21,269 bases of DNA, taken from contig DYOK01000022.1 in assembly GCA_020720565.1 (NCBI GenBank), forward strand, positions 1 to 21,269, read 5' to 3'. How positions within the stretch are numbered: position 1 is the stretch's first letter; each line of letters begins with the position of its first letter. Under the pieces are notes generated by a model. The model saw nothing but the letters and a program-made list of their open reading frames with translations, had not been told where the DNA came from and did no database searches. Of the stretch, positions 7,357-14,940 are shown piece by piece. This stretch comes from Acetofilamentum sp. Lineage in GTDB: Bacteria > Bacteroidota > Bacteroidia > Bacteroidales > JAFGXI01. Position numbers and translations under genes: made by a program.

Positions 7357-8691
7357 TTAAATGGCTGCACCAACACTTCTGCCTTTAATTCTACCCGATT
7401 TCATTAAACCATCGTAGTGACGCATTAACAGATGACTTTCAACTTGTTGTAGCGTATCGAGAACCACACCTACTAAAATAAGTAAGGAAGTACCACCGAA
7501 GAACTGTGCAAATTGCGTATCGACACCTGCAATAATTGCGAATGCGGGTAAAATAGCAACCAATGCTAGGAAGATTGATCCTGGCAAAGTAATTCTAGAC
7601 ATAATTGAATCTAAGAATTCTACTGTTTTTTTTCCTGGTTTTACCCCTGGCACAAACCCGCCGTTACGTTTCATATCGTCGGCCATTTGAACTGGGTTAA
7701 CAGTAATGGCAGTATAGAAATAAGTAAACACAACGATTAATAATCCGAAGGTAAAATTATACCAAAATCCAGTGTAGTCGGCAAATGCAGCTGCAAAGCT
7801 GTTTGCACTTTCCGATGCACTAAAGTTGGTAAACATCATTGGGATAAACATTAAGGCTTGAGCAAAGATAATAGGCATTACTCCTGCTGCATTTACTTTT
7901 AATGGGATGTATTGACGTACACCACCGTATTGTTTATTGCCTACAATCCGCTTGGCATATTGTACTGGAATCCGGCGTGTGCCTTGAACCAGAGCAATAC
8001 TTGCAATAATAATTAGAAGTAAAATTACCATTTCTACAATTAACATAATTAAACCCCCTGCGCCATTGGCTCTGACGTTAAATTCTGCAATGAAAGAGAA
8101 AGGTAATCGGGCAATAATTCCAATCATGATAATGAGCGAGATGCCGTTTCCAATACCACGGTCGGTAATTCTTTCGCCTAACCACATAATAAACATGGTA
8201 CCAGCAGTAAGAATGATAACCGAAGAAATGGTAAACCAGAGCCCAGAATAGACAAATGCTGATTCGGGTAATTGGTACTGCAAATTAGTCAAATAACTAG
8301 GTGCTTGAACGAGCAATATACCTACAGTCAAATATCGAGTAATTTGATTGATTTTGTTTCGTCCACTTTCTCCTTCGCGTTGTAAACGTTGGAAATAAGG
8401 GACGGCAATACCCATCAACTGAACCACGATTGAAGCCGATATATAGGGCATAATTCCCAAAGCAAAGATGGATGCATTAGAGAATGCACCCCCCGAGAAC
8501 ATATCTAACAGACCAAGAACACCACTAGATGTTTGGTCTTTAAGATTGTTCAATTGTGCAGGGTCAATACCGGGAAGCACTACGAAAGAGCCCAATCGAT
8601 AAATAAGCAAAAGGCCTAGTGTATAGAATATTCGTTTTCTGAGGTCTTCTATCCTGTAGATATTTTTTAAGGTTTCGATAAATCGCTTCAT
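7357..8691 (-). CDS. secY: Protein translocase subunit SecY
   Basis: It is the channel of the SecYEG translocon in the inner membrane and passes preproteins driven by SecA, or nascent membrane proteins from the SRP route. It has 444 residues with ten predicted membrane helices, at roughly 20-39, 75-97, 117-135, 150-172, 182-200, 213-235, 268-288, 311-331, 369-389 and 397-413. The plug region is about 58-74. Cytoplasmic loops needed for SecA and ribosome docking are visible: VQGTRRIPVQYAKR (235-248) and NGGFVPGVKPGKKT (343-356). It keeps its normal place at the end of the spc block, 11 bases after rplO. Confidence 0.98.
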   Translation of the reverse strand: MKRFIETLKNIYRIEDLRKRIFYTLGLLLIYRLGSFVVLPGIDPAQLNNLKDQTSSGVLGLLDMFSGGAFSNASIFALGIMPYISASIVVQLMGIAVPYFQRLQREGESGRNKINQITRYLTVGILLVQAPSYLTNLQYQLPESAFVYSGLWFTISSVIILTAGTMFIMWLGERITDRGIGNGISLIIMIGIIARLPFSFIAEFNVRANGAGGLIMLIVEMVILLLIIIASIALVQGTRRIPVQYAKRIVGNKQYGGVRQYIPLKVNAAGVMPIIFAQALMFIPMMFTNFSASESANSFAAAFADYTGFWYNFTFGLLIVVFTYFYTAITVNPVQMADDMKRNGGFVPGVKPGKKTVEFLDSIMSRITLPGSIFLALVAILPAFAIIAGVDTQFAQFFGGTSLLILVGVVLDTLQQVESHLLMRHYDGLMKSGRIKGRSVGAAI

Positions 8692-8702
8692 CAGGTTTTG
8701 TC

Positions 8703-9149
8703 TTAATAGATTATTACTGTACCTTGTTGAGCCTCGATAGCGGCGATAGCCGATTTTGAGAACGCATCGGCTTTAACTTCAAGTTTCATGGTAATCACAC
8801 CCTGTCCGAGTATTTTAATCATGTCATTTTTCGAAGCTAAACCATGTTCAACTAAGGTATCTTTGTCTATGGTAGTCAATTTGTATTTTTCGGCTAACAA
8901 TTGTAAGCCTTCAATATTAATAGCTTTGTAAGTTTTTCTATTGATATTGTTAAATCCAAATTTTGGCACACGTCGTTGTAGTGGCATTTGACCACCTTCG
9001 AAACCGACTTTACGGCTATAACCAGAGCGTTGTTTGGCTCCTTTATGACCGCGGGTAGAAGTTCCTCCACGAGTCGATCCATAACCACGTCCTACACGCT
9101 TGCGGTCTTTAATCGACCCTTCAGCAGGTTTTAAATTATCTAAATTCAT
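8703..9149 (-). CDS. rplO: 50S ribosomal protein L15 (uL15)
   Basis: This late-assembling 50S protein has a long Gly/Arg-rich N-terminal arm that threads into 23S rRNA. It has 148 residues. The arm shows GSIKDRKRVGRGYGSTRGGT and GHKGAKQRSG. The C-terminal globular domain contains the typical VITMKLEVKADAFSKSA. The gene follows a 102-base gap, by far the largest inside the operon, which holds a hairpin plus U-run. Supply of L15, SecY and everything downstream could therefore be set at that point. Confidence 0.97.
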   Translation of the reverse strand: MNLDNLKPAEGSIKDRKRVGRGYGSTRGGTSTRGHKGAKQRSGYSRKVGFEGGQMPLQRRVPKFGFNNINRKTYKAINIEGLQLLAEKYKLTTIDKDTLVEHGLASKNDMIKILGQGVITMKLEVKADAFSKSAIAAIEAQQGTVIIY

Positions 9150-9204
9150 TTCAATTCGTTTTTAAAGGCCTTGACCTAATTAATTTTGATCGTGCAATTT
9201 ACAT

Positions 9205-9249
9205 AAAAAACATTCACTGAGGACTCTGAAGCGAATCCTCAGTGTTTGT
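9205..9249 (-). terminator. Hairpin with U-run inside the operon (attenuator or partial terminator)
   Basis: On the minus strand CACTGAGGA (9244-9236) pairs perfectly with TCCTCAGTG (9223-9215) across a 12-base loop. A further ACA/TGT pairing lies outside two A-A mismatches, and T6 follows at once (9210-9205). This has the architecture of an intrinsic terminator. Since essential genes follow (rplO, secY, map, rpoA and others) and no clear promoter lies between it and rplO, it is more likely a leaky attenuator, a 3' end protector or a processing site. Confidence 0.6.
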
Positions 9250-9251
9250 AA

Positions 9252-9431
9252 TTATAAATTTTCTACATGAACTAAATGTTTCACTTTTTGAACCATTCCT
9301 AGAATTTGAGGCGTAGCCTCGTGTTCGACAGTTTTGTTCATTTTGGTTAATCCCAAAGCATCTAAAGTATTTTTTTGACGTTTGGTTTGGTCTATTCTGC
9401 TTTTGACCTGAGTCACTTTAATTTTTCCCAT
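9252..9431 (-). CDS. rpmD: 50S ribosomal protein L30 (uL30)
   Basis: This is a small 50S protein that binds 23S rRNA domain II. It has 59 residues from the ATG at 9431, starting MGKIKVTQVKSRI, close to the 58 residues of E. coli. Typical blocks are ALGLTKMNKTVEHEATPQI and the C-terminal GMVQKVKHLVHVE. A TTG nine bases upstream is in frame but would add residues not seen in the family. It lies 11 bases after rpsE, and its stop codon stands just before the internal hairpin. Confidence 0.96.
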   Translation of the reverse strand: MGKIKVTQVKSRIDQTKRQKNTLDALGLTKMNKTVEHEATPQILGMVQKVKHLVHVENL

Positions 9432-9442
9432 GATTTCCAAAA

Positions 9443-9955
9443 TTAACCATTAAACACTTTATCTACTGAAATACCTCGTTGTTGAGCTACGGTGTATGCA
9501 TCGCGCATTTCGGCTAATGCAGCCATAGTGGCTTTAACTAGGTTGTGGCTATTTGACGAACCTTTTGATTTGGCCAAAACGTCGGTAATTCCAACGCTTT
9601 CGAGGATGGCACGCATCGCACCCCCTGCTTTAACCCCAGTACCATGAGCTGCGGGTTTTAACCAAACTCTAGCACCACCATAGTGGGCAGTTTGTTCGTG
9701 AGGAATAGTACCTTTATAGATAGGAACTTTAATTAAGCTCTTTTTTGCATCTTCAACCCCTTTGGCAATTGCAGTAACAACCTCGTTGGCTTTACCAAGT
9801 CCGATACCTACAATACCATCTTCGTTACCAACTACAACAATAGCTGAGAAGCTGAAGGCACGTCCCCCTTTAGTCACTTTGGTTACGCGGTTGATGGCTA
9901 CCAAACGGTCTTTAAGTTCTAAATCGGTTGTTTTAACTTTTCTAATTTCTGACAT
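9443..9955 (-). CDS. rpsE: 30S ribosomal protein S5 (uS5)
   Basis: This 30S protein takes part in decoding accuracy, mRNA unwinding and 30S assembly. It has 170 residues. The N-terminal double-stranded RNA-binding-like domain contains VTKGGRAFSFSAIVVVGNEDG (27-47). Its 27-33 loop is where spectinomycin resistance changes occur in other bacteria, and no deletion is seen here. The C-terminal domain shows GGARVWLKPAAHGTGVKAGGAMRAILE and the signature SSNSHNLVKATMAAL. Spacing is 11 bases on both sides, between rplR and rpmD. Confidence 0.98.
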   Translation of the reverse strand: MSEIRKVKTTDLELKDRLVAINRVTKVTKGGRAFSFSAIVVVGNEDGIVGIGLGKANEVVTAIAKGVEDAKKSLIKVPIYKGTIPHEQTAHYGGARVWLKPAAHGTGVKAGGAMRAILESVGITDVLAKSKGSSNSHNLVKATMAALAEMRDAYTVAQQRGISVDKVFNG

Positions 9956-9966
9956 AATTCAATGCA

Positions 9967-10329
9967 TTAAATAGTTAAACCTGCTTCGCGAGCAGCGTTT
10001 GCCAAGGTTAATACTCTACCGTGATATAAGTAGCCATTTCGGTCGAAAACCACGGTTTCAATTCCGGCTTCTTTAGCTTTTGAGGCTATCAATTTACCAA
10101 CAAGAGCAGCTTGCTCAACTTTGGTAACAGACTCTTTAGCATTAATTTCTTTGCAGCGCGATGAAGCTGAGACCAAAGTAACTCCTTTAACATCGTCAAT
10201 CACTTGAACACTAATGTGGGTATTACTTCTAAAAACAGACATACGTGGGCGTTCTGCAGTACCAAAGACATTCTTACGAACTCTTTGTTTAATTTTAAGT
10301 CTTCTTTGTACTTTTTTATCTAGTGCCAT
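9967..10329 (-). CDS. rplR: 50S ribosomal protein L18 (uL18)
   Basis: It carries 5S rRNA into the large subunit together with L5. It has 120 residues. The basic N-terminal arm (residues 1-25) and the blocks RPRMSVFRSNTHISVQVIDD and FDRNGYLYHGRVLTLANAAREAGL are characteristic. It lies between rplF and rpsE, in standard spc order with a 12-base gap before it. Confidence 0.98.
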   Translation of the reverse strand: MALDKKVQRRLKIKQRVRKNVFGTAERPRMSVFRSNTHISVQVIDDVKGVTLVSASSRCKEINAKESVTKVEQAALVGKLIASKAKEAGIETVVFDRNGYLYHGRVLTLANAAREAGLTI

Positions 10330-10341
10330 AATATTTACTTA

Positions 10342-10893
10342 TTATTTACCTGCAGATTTGCCTGCTTTTCTTCTGAGTTCTTCACCTACAAACTTAACCC
10401 CTTTACCTTTGTAAGGTTCTGGTGGTCTAAATGAACGAATTTTAGCAGCAACCTGACCTATCAATTGTTTGTTATGACTTTTGAGTGTAATAGTGGGGTT
10501 ACCTTTTTTCAAAGTTTCGGTTTCCACTAAAATTTCAGGAGCTAACAACATATGTATAGCGTGGGTGTATCCTAAGGCAAGTTCTAAAACTTGACCTTTG
10601 GCTTCGGCTTTGTAACCAACCCCAACAAGTTCTTGTTTGATCACGAAGCCTTCCGATACTCCAATCACCATATTGTTGATTAAAGAACGGTATAAACCGT
10701 GATATGAACGAGTTTGTTTTTCGTCGTCGATGCGGTTAACCGTCAATTGGTTACCCTCAATTTCGATGCTGACCTCTTTTTTTAATTCTTGAGTCAGAGT
10801 GCCCAATTTCCCTTTTACAGTAATGTTAAGATCTTTAAGTTCGACCGTAACACCAGCTGGAATAGTAATGGGTAATTTACCTATACGTGACAT
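10342..10893 (-). CDS. rplF: 50S ribosomal protein L6 (uL6)
   Basis: It binds near the sarcin-ricin loop and the factor-binding site of the 50S subunit. It has 183 residues with two tandem alpha/beta domains (about 1-82 and 83-183). It starts MSRIGKLPITIPAGV, and the C-terminal signature RPPEPYKGKGVKFVGEELRRK is diagnostic. A partial Shine-Dalgarno-like AAGGA stands 4 bases before the ATG, closer than ideal. Confidence 0.98.
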   Translation of the reverse strand: MSRIGKLPITIPAGVTVELKDLNITVKGKLGTLTQELKKEVSIEIEGNQLTVNRIDDEKQTRSYHGLYRSLINNMVIGVSEGFVIKQELVGVGYKAEAKGQVLELALGYTHAIHMLLAPEILVETETLKKGNPTITLKSHNKQLIGQVAAKIRSFRPPEPYKGKGVKFVGEELRRKAGKSAGK

Positions 10894-10902
10894 AATTTCC
10901 TT

Positions 10903-11298
10903 TTAATATACGTAACACAATACTTCTCCACCAACGTTTTGGGCTTTTGCCTCTTTGTTGGTCATAACACCTTTTGAGGTTGAAAGAATGGCGATGCCAA
11001 GTCCATTGAGTACAATGGGCATCTCCTCATGTCCCGCATACTTTCTTAAACCAGGTTTACTCACGCGTACTATTTCTTTAATAGCCGATACTTTAGATTG
11101 TGGGTGGTATTTAAGGGCAATTTTAATTTTGCCTTGAACGCCATCCTCTACAAATTTGTAGTTTAAAATATAGCCTTTTTCGAAAAGTACCTTTGTAATT
11201 TCCTTTTTAAGATTCGATGCAGGAACTTCGACCACCTTGTGGTTTGCCATAATGGCGTTCCTTACTCGTGTAAGGTAATCTGCAATAGGATCAGTCAT
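10903..11298 (-). CDS. rpsH: 30S ribosomal protein S8 (uS8)
   Basis: It binds 16S rRNA helix 21 and is central to 30S platform assembly. In E. coli it also represses the spc operon. It has 131 residues. It starts MTDPIADYLTRVRNAI, has VSKPGLRKYAG in the middle, and ends with the family signature LSTSKGVMTNKEAKAQNVGGEVLCYVY. I did not find an obvious S8-type binding element near rplE, so autoregulation cannot be shown from sequence. The gap after rpsN is 18 bases. Confidence 0.98.
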   Translation of the reverse strand: MTDPIADYLTRVRNAIMANHKVVEVPASNLKKEITKVLFEKGYILNYKFVEDGVQGKIKIALKYHPQSKVSAIKEIVRVSKPGLRKYAGHEEMPIVLNGLGIAILSTSKGVMTNKEAKAQNVGGEVLCYVY

Positions 11299-11316
11299 TT
11301 TATAATGTATTAAATT

Positions 11317-11586
11317 TTACCAACTTGCTTTTTTAACTCCTGGTATTAAACCATTTGAAGCTAATTCTCTAAATACGATACGGCTAACGCCGAATTGACG
11401 CATGAACCCTTTTGGTCTACCAGTCTCGGAACAGCGATTGTGCATTCTAACTTTAGAAGAGTTCTTTGGCAATCGGGCCAAAGCTTGAAAATCGCCTTCC
11501 TCTTTTAATGCTGCACGTTTTGCTGCATATTTAGCTACTAATCTTGCACGTTTAACTTCGCGTGCTTTCATTGATTCTTTTGCCAT
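11317..11586 (-). CDS. rpsN: 30S ribosomal protein S14 (uS14), long zinc-independent form
   Basis: This 30S head protein is needed for late assembly. It has 89 residues, the long type. It keeps the S14 signature RCSETGRPKGFMRQFGVSRIVFRELA (51-76) but has a single cysteine (C52). The short zinc form of about 61 residues has two CxxC pairs. Zinc binding is therefore excluded. It lies 3 bases after rplE, the normal spc position. Confidence 0.98.
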   Translation of the reverse strand: MAKESMKAREVKRARLVAKYAAKRAALKEEGDFQALARLPKNSSKVRMHNRCSETGRPKGFMRQFGVSRIVFRELASNGLIPGVKKASW

Positions 11587-11589
11587 TGC

Positions 11590-12147
11590 TTAGCTCTTTT
11601 TAGTGTTTTTAAAAGGAAGACCAAATTCTTTAAGTAAGGCATAGCCTTCTTTATCGGTTGCGGCTGTAGTGGTAAAACTAATTTGCAAACCCATAATTTT
11701 GTTTACTTTATCAAGCACAATTTCAGGAAAAATAATTTGCTCATCGATACCTAATGTGTAATTTCCTTGACCGTCAAATTTATATTTGATGCCTTGAAAA
11801 TCGCGAACACGAGGTAAAGAAACTACAATCAAACGCTCAAGAAATTCGTACATTTTGTTGCCACGTAAAGTTACTTTAACGCCGATGGGCACATTTTTAC
11901 GTAGTTTAAAGTTCGAAATATCTTTTTTCGATTTTGTAGATACAGCTTTTTGACCTGTAATAAGCGTCATTTCGTTTACCGCATTTTCGATTAATTTTTT
12001 ATCGCCTACGGCATCTCCAATTCCTTGGTTAATGACAATTTTCTCTAGTCGAGGAATTTGCATTACAGTGGTGTAATTGAACTCCTGTTTTAAGTTACCA
12101 ATAATTTCTTCTTGGTACTTCTTTTTTAATGTAGGTACGTATGCCAT
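11590..12147 (-). CDS. rplE: 50S ribosomal protein L5 (uL5)
   Basis: It binds 5S rRNA and forms an intersubunit bridge with S13, touching the P-site tRNA. It has 185 residues. Conserved blocks include PRLEKIVINQGIGDAVGDKK, ITGQKAVSTKSKKDISNFKL, and LPRVRDFQGIKYKFDGQGNYT. The start codon overlaps the rplX stop as TAATG. An AGGAG ends 8 bases before the ATG as part of AGGAGAGGAG, an unusually good Shine-Dalgarno match for this lineage, although these bases also encode the end of L24. Confidence 0.98.
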   Translation of the reverse strand: MAYVPTLKKKYQEEIIGNLKQEFNYTTVMQIPRLEKIVINQGIGDAVGDKKLIENAVNEMTLITGQKAVSTKSKKDISNFKLRKNVPIGVKVTLRGNKMYEFLERLIVVSLPRVRDFQGIKYKFDGQGNYTLGIDEQIIFPEIVLDKVNKIMGLQISFTTTAATDKEGYALLKEFGLPFKNTKKS

Positions 12148-12470
12148 TACTTAATCTCCTCTCCTGATTTTTTTGAATATCGAACTAACTTATTCTTATC
12201 GTTGAGCTTACGTCCAATACGAGTTGCTTTTTTAGTAGCAGGATCGATTAACATTAAGTTCGAGATATGGATAGGGGCTTCTTGTTCAATAATTCCACCT
12301 TCGGTGTGTTTTGAACTAGGCTTAGTATGCTTTTTCATCATATTAACCCCCTCAATAATAGCTCGGTCTTTACTTACTAATACTTCGAGAACTTTTCCTT
12401 CTTGTCCTTTAGAGTCACCGGCGATAACTTTAACCATGTCGCCTTTTTTAATATGAAACTTCTTATTCAT
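12147..12470 (-). CDS. rplX: 50S ribosomal protein L24 (uL24)
   Basis: This early 50S assembly initiator sits near the exit tunnel opening. It has 107 residues. A KOW motif covers about 7-34 (IKKGDMVKVIAGDSKGQEGKV), followed by IEGVNMMKKHTKPSSK and GGIIEQEAPIHISNLMLIDP, all typical. Its stop codon overlaps the rplE start by one base. The gap after rplN is 12 bases. Confidence 0.98.
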   Translation of the reverse strand: MNKKFHIKKGDMVKVIAGDSKGQEGKVLEVLVSKDRAIIEGVNMMKKHTKPSSKHTEGGIIEQEAPIHISNLMLIDPATKKATRIGRKLNDKNKLVRYSKKSGEEIK

Positions 12471-12482
12471 AACCTTCTGATA

Positions 12483-12851
12483 TTAAATTACCTCTGGGGC
12501 AAGTGAAACAATTTTAGTAAATTGCTTTTCGCGCAATTCTCTGGCCACTGGTCCGAAGATACGTGTGCCTCTCATTTCGCCAGCAGCATTTAGTAATACT
12601 ACGGCGTTGTCGTCGAAACGAATATAAGAACCATCTGGGCGACGAACTTCTTTTTTAGTTCTAACTACCACAGCGGTGTACACGCCACCTTTTTTAGCAT
12701 CGCCAGTAGGAAGTGCCGATTTAACAGCCACTACTACTTTATCGCCAATACTTGCATAGCGTTTTTTAGTACCTCCAAGTACTCTGATGACCAATACCTC
12801 TTTTGCACCGGTATTGTCAGCTACATTACATCTACTTTCTTGTTGTAACAT
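12483..12851 (-). CDS. rplN: 50S ribosomal protein L14 (uL14)
   Basis: It forms an intersubunit bridge with 16S rRNA helix 14 and is the docking site of the silencing factor RsfS in other bacteria. It has 122 residues, exactly as usual. It starts MLQQESRCNVADNTGAKEV and ends in RELREKQFTKIVSLAPEV, both signatures. It is separated from rpsQ by only 2 bases, with no promoter between them, so the S10 and spc blocks are fused here. Confidence 0.98.
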   Translation of the reverse strand: MLQQESRCNVADNTGAKEVLVIRVLGGTKKRYASIGDKVVVAVKSALPTGDAKKGGVYTAVVVRTKKEVRRPDGSYIRFDDNAVVLLNAAGEMRGTRIFGPVARELREKQFTKIVSLAPEVI

Positions 12852-12853
12852 GA

Positions 12854-13111
12854 TTACTTAGCTCTTTCAATTATTTCAACTACTCTCCAACATTTATTTT
12901 TGCTCAAAGGGCGCGTTTCCATAATACGTACAGTATCGCCTTCGTGACAATCGTTAGTTTCATCGTGCACAGCATATTTTTTGCTTTTGTGAACGAATTT
13001 ACCGTATTTGGGGTGCTTAACCTTTCGGCTCACCAATACTGTAATGGTTTTTTGCATTTTGTCGCTAACCACTACACCAATACGTTCTTTTCTTAAATTT
13101 CTTTCTTCCAT
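12854..13111 (-). CDS. rpsQ: 30S ribosomal protein S17 (uS17)
   Basis: This primary 16S rRNA binder has an OB fold. It has 85 residues. Signatures are GVVVSDKMQKTITVLVSRK, HPKYGKFVHKSKKYAVHDE and GDTVRIMETRPLSKNKCWRV. It is the last gene of the S10 block, 10 bases after rpmC. Confidence 0.98.
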   Translation of the reverse strand: MEERNLRKERIGVVVSDKMQKTITVLVSRKVKHPKYGKFVHKSKKYAVHDETNDCHEGDTVRIMETRPLSKNKCWRVVEIIERAK

Positions 13112-13121
13112 TGTACGACAA

Positions 13122-13322
13122 TTATGCGTTGTGTTTTACTTTTCTCGAGCTGAGCTCAGTCACTAGACGAGCTACAAATTTTCGAGCTTTTCTTATTAAC
13201 AATGGATTTTCGATAGGCGAAATGATATGATTCATTTTCAATTTAGCTAGATCAGCTTTTTCTACCGCTATCCTTTCAACTAATTCGGCTGTGGTAAGCT
13301 CTTTAATTTCACTGTTTTTCAT
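13122..13322 (-). CDS. rpmC: 50S ribosomal protein L29 (uL29)
   Basis: This small, mainly helical 50S protein lies by the tunnel exit next to L23, where chaperones and SRP dock. It has 66 residues. The block NPLLIRKARKFVARLVTEL matches the family signature, and the N-terminus MKNSEIKELTTAELVERI is typical. A partial AGGA stands 5 bases before the ATG and overlaps the rplP stop region. Confidence 0.96.
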   Translation of the reverse strand: MKNSEIKELTTAELVERIAVEKADLAKLKMNHIISPIENPLLIRKARKFVARLVTELSSRKVKHNA

Positions 13323-13328
13323 GTTTTC

Positions 13329-13751
13329 CTAGTTTTCAGTGTAATCTCTACGTACAACAAATTTAGTTTTCACAGGTAACTTTTGAGCACCTAATCGAAG
13401 GGCTTCTTGAGCCACGGCCAATGGAACTCCATCTATTTCGAATAGAATTCTGCCTGGGCTAATAGGAGCCACAAATCCTTCTGGAGCACCTTTACCTTTA
13501 CCCATACGAACCTCTGCAGGTTTCTTGGTGATGGGTTTATCGGGAAATACGGTAATCCATACTTGTCCTTCACGTTTCATATGTCTAGTAATCGCCTGAC
13601 GAGCTGCCTCGATTTGACGACCTGTAAGCCATTGTTCTTCCAAAGTTTTGATGGCGAAAGATCCAAAAGAAATGTCAGTGCCACGCTTTGCAAGCGGACG
13701 CATACGACCTTTTTGGCTTCGACGAAACTTTGTCTTCTTTGGTTGTAACAT
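13329..13751 (-). CDS. rplP: 50S ribosomal protein L16 (uL16)
   Basis: It helps form the A-site tRNA pocket near the peptidyl transferase centre. It has 140 residues. It starts MLQPKKTKFRRSQKGRMR, and the functional loop VFPDKPITKKPAEVRMGKGK (68-87) is intact. R82 corresponds to E. coli R81, which is hydroxylated there by the oxygenase YcfD. Whether this organism does so cannot be told from here. It lies 33 bases after rpsC. Confidence 0.98.
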   Translation of the reverse strand: MLQPKKTKFRRSQKGRMRPLAKRGTDISFGSFAIKTLEEQWLTGRQIEAARQAITRHMKREGQVWITVFPDKPITKKPAEVRMGKGKGAPEGFVAPISPGRILFEIDGVPLAVAQEALRLGAQKLPVKTKFVVRRDYTEN

Positions 13752-13784
13752 TATCGATTAATTTTTTAATGTTTTAATTAATAC

Positions 13785-14498
13785 CTAGTCTCTTGAACGA
13801 CGATTACCGCCGCGTTCGCGCTCTGGTGCAGCACCGGTAGCTTTCACTTTAACCTGAGGGCTAAGGTCACGCTTGCCATATACTTCGCCTTTGCTGATCC
13901 AAACTTTTACTCCGATGATACCAACTTTGGTTAATGCACCAGTGTGGGCATAGTCAATGTCGGCACGGAGTGTATGTAATGGTATACGTCCATCTTTGTA
14001 GATTTCGGCACGAGCCATTTCGGCACCATTCAAACGACCAGAAATTAGCACTTTGATTCCCTCTGCTCCAATTCTCATGGTTGAAGCGATGGCAGTTTTA
14101 ATTGCACGACGGTAAGCCACACGGCCTTCTAACTGACGAGCGATGTTTGCACTCACCAATAAAGCATCGAGTTCGGGACGTTTAATCTCAAAGATATTGA
14201 TTTGAACCTCCTGTTTGGTGATTTTTTTCAATTCTTCTTTAAGTTTGTCAACCTCTTGTCCTCCTTTACCGATAATGATACCTGGTCTTGCAGTATTAAC
14301 TGTAACTGTGATTAACTTTAAAGTTCTTTCGATAACAATTCGAGACACGCTGGCTTTAGCCAAACGAGCTGTTAAATACTTACGAATTTTGCTATCTTCA
14401 GAAATTTTCTCGGCAAAGTTTCTTCCACCATACCAATGCGAATCCCATCCGCGAATAATTCCAAGCCTGTTACTGATCGGATTAGTTTTTTGTCCCAT
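13785..14498 (-). CDS. rpsC: 30S ribosomal protein S3 (uS3)
   Basis: This 30S head protein lines the mRNA entry channel and takes part in mRNA unwinding. It has 237 residues. The N-terminal KH domain carries the GKGG loop at 77-80 in RPGIIIGKGGQEVDKL. The C-terminal domain shows GRLNGAEMARAEIYKDGRIP and GVKVWISKGEVYG. A short charged tail (ERERGGNRRSRD) ends the protein. It starts within the rplV stop codon (TAATG), which suggests coupled translation. Confidence 0.98.
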   Translation of the reverse strand: MGQKTNPISNRLGIIRGWDSHWYGGRNFAEKISEDSKIRKYLTARLAKASVSRIVIERTLKLITVTVNTARPGIIIGKGGQEVDKLKEELKKITKQEVQINIFEIKRPELDALLVSANIARQLEGRVAYRRAIKTAIASTMRIGAEGIKVLISGRLNGAEMARAEIYKDGRIPLHTLRADIDYAHTGALTKVGIIGVKVWISKGEVYGKRDLSPQVKVKATGAAPERERGGNRRSRD

Positions 14499-14917
14499 TA
14501 TTCAGCCTGATTATTAGTGTTGTTATTTAAACTATCTAAAATTACGGTTACGTGATTCGAACGTTTTTTAACTCTGTGCGCTCTACCTTGAGGCGCAGGT
14601 TGAATACGTTTAAGCACTTTGGCGGAATCGACAAAAACCTCTTTTACAAATAAGTTGCTTTCTTCCATTCTGGCACCTTCATTTTTGATTTGCCAGTTTG
14701 ATATTGCAGAAAGTACCAACTTTTCTAATTTATTCGATGCTTCTTTAGGACTGAAGCGTAAAAGGTCTAACGCACGGTTAACCTCAACGCCTCTGATCTG
14801 GTCAGCAACTAAGCGCATTTTACGGGGCGAAGTCGGACAATTGTTCAATTTTGCAATATACAATTGTTTTTTCGCCGCTTTATTTTTATTCGCTGTTTCT
14901 CTTTTTCTTGCACCCAT
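14498..14917 (-). CDS. rplV: 50S ribosomal protein L22 (uL22), with terminal extensions
   Basis: It lines the nascent-peptide tunnel. Its long beta-hairpin loop forms the constriction and is a site of macrolide resistance in other bacteria. It has 139 residues against 110 in E. coli. The core holds SPRKMRLVADQIRG (30-43), and the tunnel loop LKRIQPAPQGRAHRVKKRS (102-120) is intact, without deletions. The additional length is a Lys-rich N-terminal extension (about 1-17) and an Asn-rich C-terminal tail (about 129-139). It overlaps rpsC by one base. Confidence 0.97.
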   Translation of the reverse strand: MGARKRETANKNKAAKKQLYIAKLNNCPTSPRKMRLVADQIRGVEVNRALDLLRFSPKEASNKLEKLVLSAISNWQIKNEGARMEESNLFVKEVFVDSAKVLKRIQPAPQGRAHRVKKRSNHVTVILDSLNNNTNNQAE

Positions 14918-14940
14918 TTTAAATCTGCTTTTTCAAGTTC

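Noticed and set aside
9432..9440. Upstream TTG start for rpmD
   Set aside because: It adds three residues not present in L30 proteins. The ATG at 9431 gives the expected 59-residue protein.
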